From Mycobacterium sp. (GTDB lineage: Bacteria; Actinomycetota; Actinomycetes; Mycobacteriales; Mycobacteriaceae), in assembly GCA_025965815.1 (NCBI GenBank), contig JAOPWF010000442.1:1-12954 (forward strand): a stretch of DNA of 12,954 bases. The letters run 5' to 3'. Both the position numbers and the translations under genes were made by a program. The number at the start of each line of letters is the position of its first letter. Positions within the stretch are counted from its first letter, which is position 1. The notes beneath the pieces are model-generated. The model was not told the origin of the DNA, searched no databases, and worked only from the letters and a program-made list of their open reading frames with translations. Below, piece by piece: positions 6,329 through 12,954 of the stretch.

Positions 6329-7365
6329 TGCGAACCGTTGTAACCGGCGCCGCTGGCTTCATCGGGTCCACTCTGGTGGATCGTCTCTTGGCCGATGGTC
6401 ACCAGGTGGTTGGAGTCGACAACCTGAGCACGGGCGTTGCGTCCAACCTCGAGCATGCGCTTCGCTGCGGCAGACTGAGTCCAGGTCGGTTTACCTTCGT
6501 GCGGGCTGACATTCAGACGCCCGAGCTGACCGACATCGTCGCGGGTGCTAACCCCGTCGTCATTTTACATCTTGCCGCGCACGTGGATCTTCGGGCTTCG
6601 GTCTCCGATCCTGCATTTGACGCTCGCAGCAATGTGCTCGGAACAATCAATCTTTGCGAAGCCAGCCGGCGATCGGGTGTGCAGAGGATCGTCTACGCCG
6701 CCTCCGGCGGATCGCGCTATGGGGCACCAAGCCGCCTTCCCGTGGGTGAGAGCACTCCTGTCGATCCCCTCTCGCCGTATGCGGTGGCCAAGCTTGCCGG
6801 AGAACTCTACCTGCGTGCCTACAGCCGGATGTACGGGACGGCGCCGATCTGCCTAGCACTGGCCAATGTCTACGGACCCCGCCAGAACCCGCACGGAGAG
6901 GCCGGTGTAATCGCTGTCTTCGGTAGCGCCATGGTCACCGGCCGCCCGGTGACCGTGTACGGGGACGGCAGTGCCGCTCGCGACTACGTCTACGTCGGCG
7001 ACGTCGTTGACGCCTTTGTGCGCGCCGGTCACGCTCCCCCGACGGCCGTCGGAACCTACAACATCGGCACCGGACGGAACACCACTGTCACTGAAGTGCA
7101 CCGCCTGATATCTGTGTTCCTTGATGGGTCGTCGTCGGCGCCCTGCTACGCCCCGGCCCGTATCGGTGAATTGCACGCGATCGCGCTGGATGCGACCAAG
7201 GCCGAAAAGGAACTCGGGTGGAAACCCTCGGTCGACCTTGTCGAAGGAATCCAGCGCACGATCGGGTGGCTGCGAGCCACTCTGGAGCCCGAGCCGGCTG
7301 CGCTCATCTATGAAGTTTCGTCGCGTCAAATCACCGATTATGACGATGAAAGGGCACGTCTATGA
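6325..7365 (+). CDS. galE: GalE-like NAD-dependent UDP-sugar 4-epimerase (extended SDR)
   Basis: The 346-residue protein is an extended short-chain dehydrogenase/reductase very like mycobacterial GalE1 (Rv3634c, about 314 residues). It has the NAD-binding glycine motif TGAAGFIGS (7-15), Asp32 at the end of strand 2 (VDN), and LHLAAHVDLR (81-90). The active site has Ser127 in ASGGSRYG and the Tyr152-x3-Lys156 pair in SPYAVAK. Substrate-side blocks are NVYGPRQNPHGEAG and YGDGSAARDYVYVGDVVDAF. It should interconvert UDP-Glc/UDP-Gal or UDP-GlcNAc/UDP-GalNAc. With glmS upstream, the N-acetylated pair is attractive, but the sequence alone does not decide this. ATG 6325 overlaps the stop of the small upstream frame. 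ATG 6328 is an equal choice and would match the MRALVTG start of GalE1. A C-terminal extension of about 25 residues past GalE1 is present. The stop overlaps the next start (ATGA). Confidence 0.92.
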   Translation: MMRTVVTGAAGFIGSTLVDRLLADGHQVVGVDNLSTGVASNLEHALRCGRLSPGRFTFVRADIQTPELTDIVAGANPVVILHLAAHVDLRASVSDPAFDARSNVLGTINLCEASRRSGVQRIVYAASGGSRYGAPSRLPVGESTPVDPLSPYAVAKLAGELYLRAYSRMYGTAPICLALANVYGPRQNPHGEAGVIAVFGSAMVTGRPVTVYGDGSAARDYVYVGDVVDAFVRAGHAPPTAVGTYNIGTGRNTTVTEVHRLISVFLDGSSSAPCYAPARIGELHAIALDATKAEKELGWKPSVDLVEGIQRTIGWLRATLEPEPAALIYEVSSRQITDYDDERARL

Positions 7366-8300
7366 CAAATGTCGTCAGCACCCGGGAGGCGATGCCTCTA
7401 CATGCGGCACGGCCGAAAGTCTCAGTTGTCATACCGGCACTAAATGAGGAACGTAATCTTCCTCTTGTCGCTGCACGTATGCCGGTTGACATCGACGAAA
7501 TCGTCTTTGTGAATGGCAATTCTCAGGATAATACCGCAGCGGTAGCCCGTGAACTGTGGCCCAATGGTGTGCACATCCGGCAGACGCGAAGAGGCAAGGG
7601 CAACGCCATAGCCTGCGGATTTGCTGCAGCGTCAGGCGACATTATCGTCATGATTGATGCCGACGGAAGTACCGATCCGGCAGAGATTCCCCGATTTGTT
7701 GGTGCGCTCATCGCAGGATCGGATTTCGCCAAGGGCTCCCGTTTTATACAGGGGGGTGGCAGTGCCGACATTACGACGGTCAGACAACTCGGCAACAGAG
7801 GTCTTAACGTACTGGTCAACATCCTTTTCGCAACTAAATACACCGACTTGTGCTACGGGTATAACGCGTTCTGGAGGCGCTGCCTCGATTCGATGTGCTT
7901 ACCCGATGTAGCCGCCATGGAGGCGCAGTGGGGTGACGGATTTGAAGTCGAGGCGCTGATCAATGTGCGCCTAGCTGCGAGTGGACTGAACATTATCGAA
8001 GTATGCAGCTATGAGTCTAGCCGCATTCACGGCGTAAGTAACCTAAATGCAATTACAGACGGCTTACGGGTTCTGCGGACAATCCGGCGGGAGTTCTGGC
8101 GCACCGGAGCGGCGCTTAAGCGCGCACCCTCGAGCATTGAGGATGGAAGCGTCTCGAATATTGAAACCATACATTCTCGGGGAGCGAAAGCGGCCGACTC
8201 GAGCCCGACTCGCTGGCCCGAGCGGCATGGTCGGCCGCTGCCCGGATGGCGTCGTGCCGGTCGGGTGGCTGTTGACAACGAGATCGCGATTCTGCATTGA
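7362..8300 (+). CDS. GT2-family glycosyltransferase, DPM1-like (polyprenyl-phosphate sugar synthase type)
   Basis: The 312-residue protein has a GT-A fold of family 2. It starts with KVSVVIPALNEERNLP (19-34), continues with VNGNSQDNT (50-58) and RGKGNAIACGF (77-87), and has the metal/nucleotide-sugar motif DADGSTDP at 99-106 (Asp99, Asp101). GSRFIQGGGS (125-134) and CYGYNAFWRR (164-173) follow. This pattern fits enzymes that move a sugar from a nucleotide donor to polyprenyl phosphate on the cytoplasmic face. No transmembrane segments are seen, unlike the GT2 proteins with C-terminal membrane anchors. The likely donor is the product of the epimerase upstream. The last 55 residues (from about 257) are polar, Arg/Ser-rich and look unrelated to the family, as if the original end had been replaced. 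Directly after the stop, a diverged repeat of residues 209-250 begins (8297-8422). Confidence 0.88.
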   Translation: MTNVVSTREAMPLHAARPKVSVVIPALNEERNLPLVAARMPVDIDEIVFVNGNSQDNTAAVARELWPNGVHIRQTRRGKGNAIACGFAAASGDIIVMIDADGSTDPAEIPRFVGALIAGSDFAKGSRFIQGGGSADITTVRQLGNRGLNVLVNILFATKYTDLCYGYNAFWRRCLDSMCLPDVAAMEAQWGDGFEVEALINVRLAASGLNIIEVCSYESSRIHGVSNLNAITDGLRVLRTIRREFWRTGAALKRAPSSIEDGSVSNIETIHSRGAKAADSSPTRWPERHGRPLPGWRRAGRVAVDNEIAILH

Positions 8301-8422
8301 AAATTGTTGACGTGTGCAGCTACGAGTCCGATCGCGTTCAGGGGATAAGCAATCTGAAACCAGTCACCGACGGACTGCGAGTATCGCCGACAATTCGGCG
8401 AGAATTCCCATCCGGGGGCGCT
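8297..8422 (+). pseudogene. C-terminal fragment of a second GT2 glycosyltransferase
   Basis: These 42 codons, starting one base before the end of the GT2 stop codon, encode a clear relative of residues 209-250 of that enzyme. VCSYESDRVQGISNL here matches VCSYESSRIHGVSNL there, and TIRREF follows in both. Roughly 25 of 42 residues are identical, so it is a diverged paralogue and not a fresh copy. The N-terminal catalytic part is absent. The frame stays open to 8587 and could start at TTG 8297 overlapping the GT2 stop, but there is no ribosome-binding site and the sequence after 8422 matches nothing that I know. It is most simply the surviving tail of a deleted neighbouring GT2 gene. Bases 8423-8586 hold no other recognised feature. 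Confidence 0.8.
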
Positions 8423-8586
8423 CCACGTAAGCTCCTTCGATCAGGTGTCGCGAATCCATGTGCGCCGCTTATCACCGCCACATCCGGAGACAGCGTCGTC
8501 AGCCGAGCCCCCACGGAGATTATCAGCGATACGGCCATAACGCGTGGTTCCCTAGTTTTCGCATGTGAACAAGAAGTGACGGCTTG

Positions 8587-10470
8587 ATGGTGACCGTTGA
8601 GGTGGCTCGACCGCCGTCTCGTGCCAGTCATCTTGATGATCTCCGGCCGGGCGGAAGCTCATTGGACCCGGTTTACAAGGACGCCCGCAACGGCATCCCC
8701 GACGCTCTGCTGGTTGTAGCGACAGGGGTTTTACTCGTAGCCTTAGCCTATGCTCGCGCGAGAGGAAGTCTTGGTTTCGCCACTCCCTTGTTCTGGACTG
8801 GGCAAGTACTCACCTTCGCTTTCGTCGTCTTTCGCGTACTGAATCCGTCTACTTCGCCCCGCGACCGCGAATTCTTGGTAGTTCTGTATGCTGGTGCCCA
8901 GTCTATGATTAGGTGGGCATACAGCCCAGATATGTTCACGTGGTTCGATGAGCTGCAGCATTTGCGATCACTTCTCACCGTCCTCACGACACACCATCTC
9001 TTCCACACGAATTTTAGCCTGCCGGTTAGCCCTAGATACCCAGGCTTGGAGAATGTCACTGCCGAGCTCGCCCAAGTATCGTCGGCCGGCCCATTCGTTG
9101 CCGGCGTTATCATCGCCGGTGTCTCGCACCTATTGCTCGCAGCTTGCATCCTGCTACTCTTCCGAGAGGTATCTCAATCCTCGCGCGTAGCGTGCATCGG
9201 CGTAACAGTCTATATGCTGAGCCCTCAGGTTCACTATTTCGATACGTCATTCGTCTATGAAACGGTTGCATTGCCATTCCTGGCTCTATCTATTTTCTTT
9301 TCAATCCGCTTCGCAATCCATCAGGGCGGACGCTATCAGAGCTTCGTCGGCTTGTTGGCTTGTGTCGCGATTGTCGTGATGACGCATCACTTGTCGGCAC
9401 TAGCGACAGTCGGACTTTTGGCAAGCATAGCACTGGCGACATCGCTGTTCCGCGGCAGCCGCAATCTTGCATTGCCTCTTGCGATCTGTGCTGCGTCAGG
9501 GGCACTTATCGTCGGATACTGGATGTCCTTCGTCGCACCTACTACCCGCGGCTACCTAAGCGGCGCTGGCGAGCAAATCTTAAATGGCCTAATCGAGCTT
9601 GGGCAGGTCGAAGGAAAGTCCAAGCTACCAGGCCCGTCGATACCAATTTTCGACCGCGTCTTCACCACCGGTGGCGTTGTCCTCACACTAGTACTGCTCG
9701 CGGCGAGCGTCCGCTTTGCGCGTTCCCGGCGGCCACTGGAGCTGTCGTTTATCTGGGTAGCGCTCGGATCTTATGCAGTAGTGATCGCAATACGCGTACT
9801 TGCAGCGGACGGAGCTGAACTGTCGATCCGCTTGCTTACGTACGTTTCGCTCTTCACTGCGCTGGCCGTGGCCTTATTGCTGGACCGTCTCGCATCAAAT
9901 GCTCTGAGCCGTCACCGTAGGCCAGCCTGCATGTATGCCGGCCTCGTAAGTGCAACAGCAATCGCGATCGTACTCCTTCTGGCCTCAATCACCACCGGTG
10001 TGCCGGCGTGGTGGCAGCGGCTTCCAGGTTCGTTTCGGGTCGACGGTTCCGCAAGTGGAATAGACGCCATCGGCACGAGCAGAGCGGAGTGGGCGGCAAC
10101 ATACCTTCAACCCGGTTCCCGTTACTTTGGCGACTCTACATCCGTCAGTCTCCTGGCAACACTGGCGCAGCTTGATCCGATCCAAGCACCGGAATCACTT
10201 TACTACACCGACCGCCTCACACCGGAGAACGCTGCGCTTATCAACGCCCAATCAGCCACCTACGTAGACGTAGACATGCGAATGTCTGAAGACGTTCCTA
10301 TTACTGGAAGCTATTTCCCAGTAGACATCAAGGCCGGCGACAGGGAGACGCCTATCGACGAGGTCGACCTAGACAAGTTCGACGTTATTCCCGGAATATC
10401 TCGGATCTACGACTCAGGCGATGACCATTTCTTCGATTTACGACGTGTCCAGGGGATATATGGAAACTAG
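8587..10470 (+). CDS. Large polytopic membrane protein, GT-C-like glycosyltransferase
   Basis: The 627-residue product has many hydrophobic segments. From the N-terminus these are about 39-56, 66-84, 95-110, 168-193, 201-215, 225-242, 253-267, 271-288, 295-314, 360-375, 387-403, 413-431 and 448-468. A polar C-terminal domain (about 470-627) is predicted outside the membrane. After the first few helices lies FTWFDELQHLRSL with adjacent acidic residues Asp121-Glu122. Acidic residues in the first large outer loop are the hallmark of GT-C enzymes that use polyprenyl-phosphate sugars. SPRYPGLE (148-155) follows. I do not recognise a named family. A GT-C role in building or decorating a surface polysaccharide with a lipid-linked sugar from the upstream GT2 is inferred. 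Start is uncertain: TTG 8584, ATG 8587 and GTG 8590 are all in frame, with only a weak AGAAG at 8572-8576. Base composition is lower in GC than the flanks (25 of 60 at 9241-9300). Confidence 0.8.
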   Translation: MVTVEVARPPSRASHLDDLRPGGSSLDPVYKDARNGIPDALLVVATGVLLVALAYARARGSLGFATPLFWTGQVLTFAFVVFRVLNPSTSPRDREFLVVLYAGAQSMIRWAYSPDMFTWFDELQHLRSLLTVLTTHHLFHTNFSLPVSPRYPGLENVTAELAQVSSAGPFVAGVIIAGVSHLLLAACILLLFREVSQSSRVACIGVTVYMLSPQVHYFDTSFVYETVALPFLALSIFFSIRFAIHQGGRYQSFVGLLACVAIVVMTHHLSALATVGLLASIALATSLFRGSRNLALPLAICAASGALIVGYWMSFVAPTTRGYLSGAGEQILNGLIELGQVEGKSKLPGPSIPIFDRVFTTGGVVLTLVLLAASVRFARSRRPLELSFIWVALGSYAVVIAIRVLAADGAELSIRLLTYVSLFTALAVALLLDRLASNALSRHRRPACMYAGLVSATAIAIVLLLASITTGVPAWWQRLPGSFRVDGSASGIDAIGTSRAEWAATYLQPGSRYFGDSTSVSLLATLAQLDPIQAPESLYYTDRLTPENAALINAQSATYVDVDMRMSEDVPITGSYFPVDIKAGDRETPIDEVDLDKFDVIPGISRIYDSGDDHFFDLRRVQGIYGN

Positions 10471-11212
10471 GTTCTGCAAACTCGACTGTGTCGCACTGGC
10501 CGCTCTGGTCTGCTACGGCGCATCCCTGTTGCCCATCATTCCGCATGGGATATCGAATGTGACGGGAACAGTTCTCTGCTTCATTCTCATGGGAGTCGCT
10601 ACGGCCAGCGCGATCGTGCCCAGTTGTGTGGGCGCGGCTGCGCGTTTCGTCGCAATAATTGCCTGCTCTCTGGGGACGGGCATAGTCGGTGGCCTCATTC
10701 TCAATTATTTTTCGTCAGGCCTGATTAAGCGCAACTGGGTTACGTATGCGATCGTAACCACGCTCATTGCCTATGCCGTAGCGTGGGAGCGCGGTGCAGG
10801 CGGCCCCCTGCATTGGAAACGCCCGGACTTCCGGATCCCAACCTGGGCCTCTAGCGTGAAAGTTCTCGCCTCAGTCCTCCTCGTAACCGCGGCGGTAGTC
10901 ATATCCATCAGCAGTTCCAATCACGGGGAAAAGCCGTTCACCGAAGTGTGGCTTGTGCCGGATGGCCCAACACATGACCCTGGAGGCGCGACGGGCGCTG
11001 TACTGGGTATTAAAAGCCACGAGTCGTCGAACGAAGACTTCACAGTCGTCATGAACACCGGAAAGCGGATTACAACGAGTCGGGTAACACTCACCCCAAA
11101 CCAAGTTTGGACCCAGGCTGTCGCTGTGGAGGGCGCGGTAGCAGGAGCCTCTGTGTATCGAGGCGACCCAGCAAACGTTCCGTACCGGGCGGTGTGGCTT
11201 GTCACGCAATAG
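10460..11212 (+). CDS. DUF1616-type membrane protein
   Basis: The 250-residue protein has five predicted membrane segments (about 10-29, 36-56, 60-82, 92-109, 132-152). An outer C-terminal domain of roughly 100 residues begins KPFTEVWLVPDG (158-169). The 'FTE' strand followed by a GI.SHE block (GIKSHES, 183-189) and LTPNQVW (211-217) is the pattern of DUF1616, a family of unknown function. In actinobacteria it often sits in polysaccharide gene clusters beside glycosyltransferases and flippases. A role in assembly or chain export is a guess from context. The ATG at 10460 is preferred to the in-frame ATG at 10421 because it has AGGGG at 10451-10455. It reduces the overlap with the upstream membrane-protein gene to 11 bases. 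The 10421 start would overlap by 50. The stop overlaps the next frame by up to 14 bases. Confidence 0.75.
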   Translation: METRFCKLDCVALAALVCYGASLLPIIPHGISNVTGTVLCFILMGVATASAIVPSCVGAAARFVAIIACSLGTGIVGGLILNYFSSGLIKRNWVTYAIVTTLIAYAVAWERGAGGPLHWKRPDFRIPTWASSVKVLASVLLVTAAVVISISSSNHGEKPFTEVWLVPDGPTHDPGGATGAVLGIKSHESSNEDFTVVMNTGKRITTSRVTLTPNQVWTQAVAVEGAVAGASVYRGDPANVPYRAVWLVTQ

Positions 11213-12179
11213 CGTGGCCGCTCGCCATCGAGCCGCGCAGAACTCACGCAAGCGATGTCTTGGTCTCGGCCTTGAGCGTAGCAAAGCTCCGAAGTCTGTT
11301 GGGCTTCTTGTCATCACGATTGCGCTCTCGCTCCTGAGCACGACCGTCGTGACCGCAACGCGGGGCTTCGCGTTTTGGGCTCTCGCCGCCCGCTTCAGCA
11401 GCACCGAAGTCGTTGGTCGCGCGTCTGCAGTTATCTCTGCAATGCAACTCATCGCAACCTTCGGCACGCTAGGTTTCTCTACACTGCTGATTCTGATTGC
11501 CGAACTCCGAGGCCACGACGGTCTCGGTCTGAAACGTCTTGTCGTTACTAGTCCGAGGGTCGCCGGCGTGGCGTTCGCCATTTCAGCGGTATACGCGTTC
11601 GTCTATCACATCGCCGCTAAGACCGGTGAATGGATCTACGCCACGCCGCTCGGCGTAGCACTTTTTGGTGTCGGCACAGCCCTGACCTGGAGCGTATGGC
11701 TGGTGGCACTCACCCCTTGCTATTCACTGGCCGGGCTGCCCAGGCACGTCCGATCGCGTGCTGCGGACGCGCCGGCGCAAGGCTCAAGGGGCCGGATCAG
11801 GATTGGCTGGCGGCGGCCTTCATGGCCGCGCATGGCGGCCGCCGCCGTCACCGTTCTCGCGCTAACGGCGGCGGCGGCGGTGACGGAGGTCAGTGCAAAC
11901 AGCTCCTACGACAAGCCAATAACGCAGCTCTCGGTGCTGACTTATGCGGCTTCCGAACCGCGGTCGCTTCAGGTCTCCGTTACGAACCTGTCCGCTCGCC
12001 TTGAGCACTTCACGCTGCTTCTAGGTTCGGCGAGCCACGAGATCGCGCGCGTGCAATTCGACGTCGACCCGTCGAAGACATGGTCCCGCATGGACTCTTC
12101 AGCGCCGCCTTCGTTGCGGGCCGCACTCATTCAGCCGGGCAAGCGGCAGCCGGTGAGGGAGGTGACCTGGAATGGCTGA
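11199..12179 (+). CDS. Chimeric protein: truncated polysaccharide flippase N-terminus fused to a DUF1616-like C-terminus
   Basis: Residues about 32-165 resemble the N-terminal third of a Wzx/MATE-like polysaccharide flippase. The phrase TRGFAFWALAARFSSTEVVGRASAVISAM (54-82) is typical of its first helices, and four membrane segments follow (about 34-62, 72-101, 120-139, 150-170). A full flippase has 12-14. From about residue 170 the sequence changes. It has an Arg-rich loop (181-207), one Ala-rich helix (212-230), then an outer domain PITQLSVLTYAAS...VSVTNLSARLEHFTLLL...DPSKTW. That domain parallels the C-terminal domain of the DUF1616 protein just upstream (PFTEVWLVP...GIKSHESSNEDFTVVM...TPNQVW). 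The join is in frame and without a stop. Complete flippase function is unlikely. Start is uncertain: TTG 11199, or GTG 11214 just after the previous stop; neither has a good ribosome-binding site. The stop overlaps the next gene by eight bases. Confidence 0.65.
   Translation: MSRNSVAARHRAAQNSRKRCLGLGLERSKAPKSVGLLVITIALSLLSTTVVTATRGFAFWALAARFSSTEVVGRASAVISAMQLIATFGTLGFSTLLILIAELRGHDGLGLKRLVVTSPRVAGVAFAISAVYAFVYHIAAKTGEWIYATPLGVALFGVGTALTWSVWLVALTPCYSLAGLPRHVRSRAADAPAQGSRGRIRIGWRRPSWPRMAAAAVTVLALTAAAAVTEVSANSSYDKPITQLSVLTYAASEPRSLQVSVTNLSARLEHFTLLLGSASHEIARVQFDVDPSKTWSRMDSSAPPSLRAALIQPGKRQPVREVTWNG
12157..12164 (+). promoter_or_regulatory. Strong ribosome-binding site for the terminal GT2 gene
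   Basis: GGGAGGTG lies seven bases before the ATG at 12172, inside the end of the previous gene. It is the best Shine-Dalgarno match in the second half of the window and decides the GT2 start. Confidence 0.7.
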
Positions 12180-12954
12180 GAACGCGCCGCGGATCTCTGT
12201 CGTGATCCCGACTGTGCAGCGTGAGACGCTCGGCCGCGCCGTCTGCTCGGCCCTGGAGCAGTCGTATCGTCCGGTCGAAGTCATCGTTGTCTTCGATCTG
12301 GAACGGCTGCCGGAGGGACTCGAGCTTCCCGCCCACCGTGTCCGTACGATCCTCACCGGAGGCAGACGTGGTCCCGGCGCCGCTCGCCAGTTGGGCGTCG
12401 ACGCCGCCGTCGGCGACGCCATCGCGCTGCTTGATGACGACGACTACTGGTATCCAGACAAGCTCGACGTGCAAGCCCGTCTTCTGCAGGCCGCTCGCCG
12501 GGACGGCGCCCGCGCGGTGGTAACCGCCGGCGTTCAGGTCGTCGACCCCGCCGGGGTGAAGCTCGACGTGCACCCCCGGCGAGCGATTCGAGACGGCCAG
12601 GCCATCGGCGACTACCTGTTCAAGCGACGCGAGATCCGGTGGGGAGAGTCTGGGATGGGGCCGTCCTCCCTCCTGATCGACCGAGATCTCCTGCGGGCTG
12701 TCCCATTTGATCAACGGCTGCATCTCTTCGAAGACTACGATTGGCTGCTGAGAGTCGGGCGTCAGGAACGGGTTCGTTTTCTGATGGCGCATGGCGTTCA
12801 CCTCACCTACTGCCAGCAACCGCGCGGCATGAGCCTCTCGCGGAGCGCCGCATGGGCGTACAGCATGGTATGGGCTGACGAGCATCGAGAGTTTCTCTCC
12901 GCGCGCGAGTACGGTGACTTCCTTCTTGGCGTGGGCGTTCCGCGAGCCGTCGAG
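12172..12954 (+). CDS. GT2-family glycosyltransferase, 3' end beyond window
   Basis: The frame is open for 261 codons to the window edge, so the protein is incomplete. It begins RISVVIPTVQRETLGRAVCS (7-26), the standard family 2 start. GPGAARQLGVDAA (68-80) and the nucleotide-sugar motif LLDDDDYWYPDKL (88-100, with an acidic run at 90-93) follow. The acceptor-side acidic motif FEDYDWLLRVG lies at about 195-205. This is the S-type processive or single-addition GT-A fold found in polysaccharide clusters, acting on the cytoplasmic side. No membrane segment is seen in the part present. The start is fixed by the ribosome-binding site at 12157-12164 and overlaps the previous stop by eight bases, so it is co-translated with the chimera. 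GC content is very high here (48 of 60 at 12361-12420), unlike the low-GC membrane-protein genes just upstream. This points to a different origin. Donor and acceptor are unknown. Confidence 0.88.
   Translation, partial: MAENAPRISVVIPTVQRETLGRAVCSALEQSYRPVEVIVVFDLERLPEGLELPAHRVRTILTGGRRGPGAARQLGVDAAVGDAIALLDDDDYWYPDKLDVQARLLQAARRDGARAVVTAGVQVVDPAGVKLDVHPRRAIRDGQAIGDYLFKRREIRWGESGMGPSSLLIDRDLLRAVPFDQRLHLFEDYDWLLRVGRQERVRFLMAHGVHLTYCQQPRGMSLSRSAAWAYSMVWADEHREFLSAREYGDFLLGVGVPRAVE

Noticed and set aside
8297..8587. A real 96-residue gene starting at TTG 8297
   Set aside because: Only the first 42 codons resemble anything (the GT2 tail), and there is no catalytic domain or ribosome-binding site.
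11845..11886. 9-bp inverted repeat CCGTCACCG/CGGTGACGG as a hairpin terminator or operator
   Set aside because: It lies in the alanine/valine-rich helix of the chimera, where repeated GCG and GCC codons make such repeats expected. There is no T-tract.

Overview
The window comes from a high-GC actinobacterium, most likely a Mycobacterium or Mycolicibacterium. This rests on three genes at the left edge (chsH2 3' end, chsH1, ltp2), which match in order and overlap the last steps of cholesterol side-chain catabolism in M. tuberculosis (Rv3542c-Rv3541c-Rv3540c). It also rests on an epimerase that closely resembles mycobacterial GalE1 (Rv3634c). All supported genes are on the + strand. No tRNA, rRNA, CRISPR array, integrase or intact insertion sequence was seen.

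Layout. (1) 3-1992: the end of an igr-type steroid operon, with stop/start overlaps between its genes. (2) 1993-4395: a gene-poor zone with one small unknown gene (2408-2797) and the wreck of a second chsH1-ltp2 pair (2842-3369). That wreck is about 90% identical to the intact pair where it survives, and carries nonsense codons, single-base deletions and three large internal deletions. The zone ends in an inverted-repeat cluster (4230-4328) that could fold as a structured leader in front of the next gene. (3) 4396-12954: a surface-polysaccharide locus. It encodes a second-type GlmS, a possible 46-residue linker ORF, a GalE-like epimerase, a GT2 glycosyltransferase, a degenerate GT2 tail, a large GT-C-like membrane protein, a DUF1616-type membrane protein, a flippase/DUF1616 chimera, and a second GT2 that runs off the window.

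How the genes fit together (inference). GlmS supplies glucosamine-6-phosphate for an amino-sugar nucleotide. The epimerase would interconvert Glc/Gal or GlcNAc/GalNAc forms of the UDP-sugar. The DPM1-like GT2 could charge a polyprenyl phosphate. The GT-C-like protein could use that lipid-linked sugar outside the membrane. The DUF1616 and flippase-like proteins would belong to export or assembly. Genes overlap by 4 to 14 bases through most of this stretch, which suggests one operon read from upstream of glmS.

The most notable features are fragments of second paralogues at three places: ψchsH1/ψltp2, the GT2 tail at 8297-8422, and the DUF1616 tail fused in frame to a truncated flippase at 11199-12179. 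Base composition also shifts sharply inside the last of these. The locus looks like a mosaic shaped by repeated recombination and deletion.
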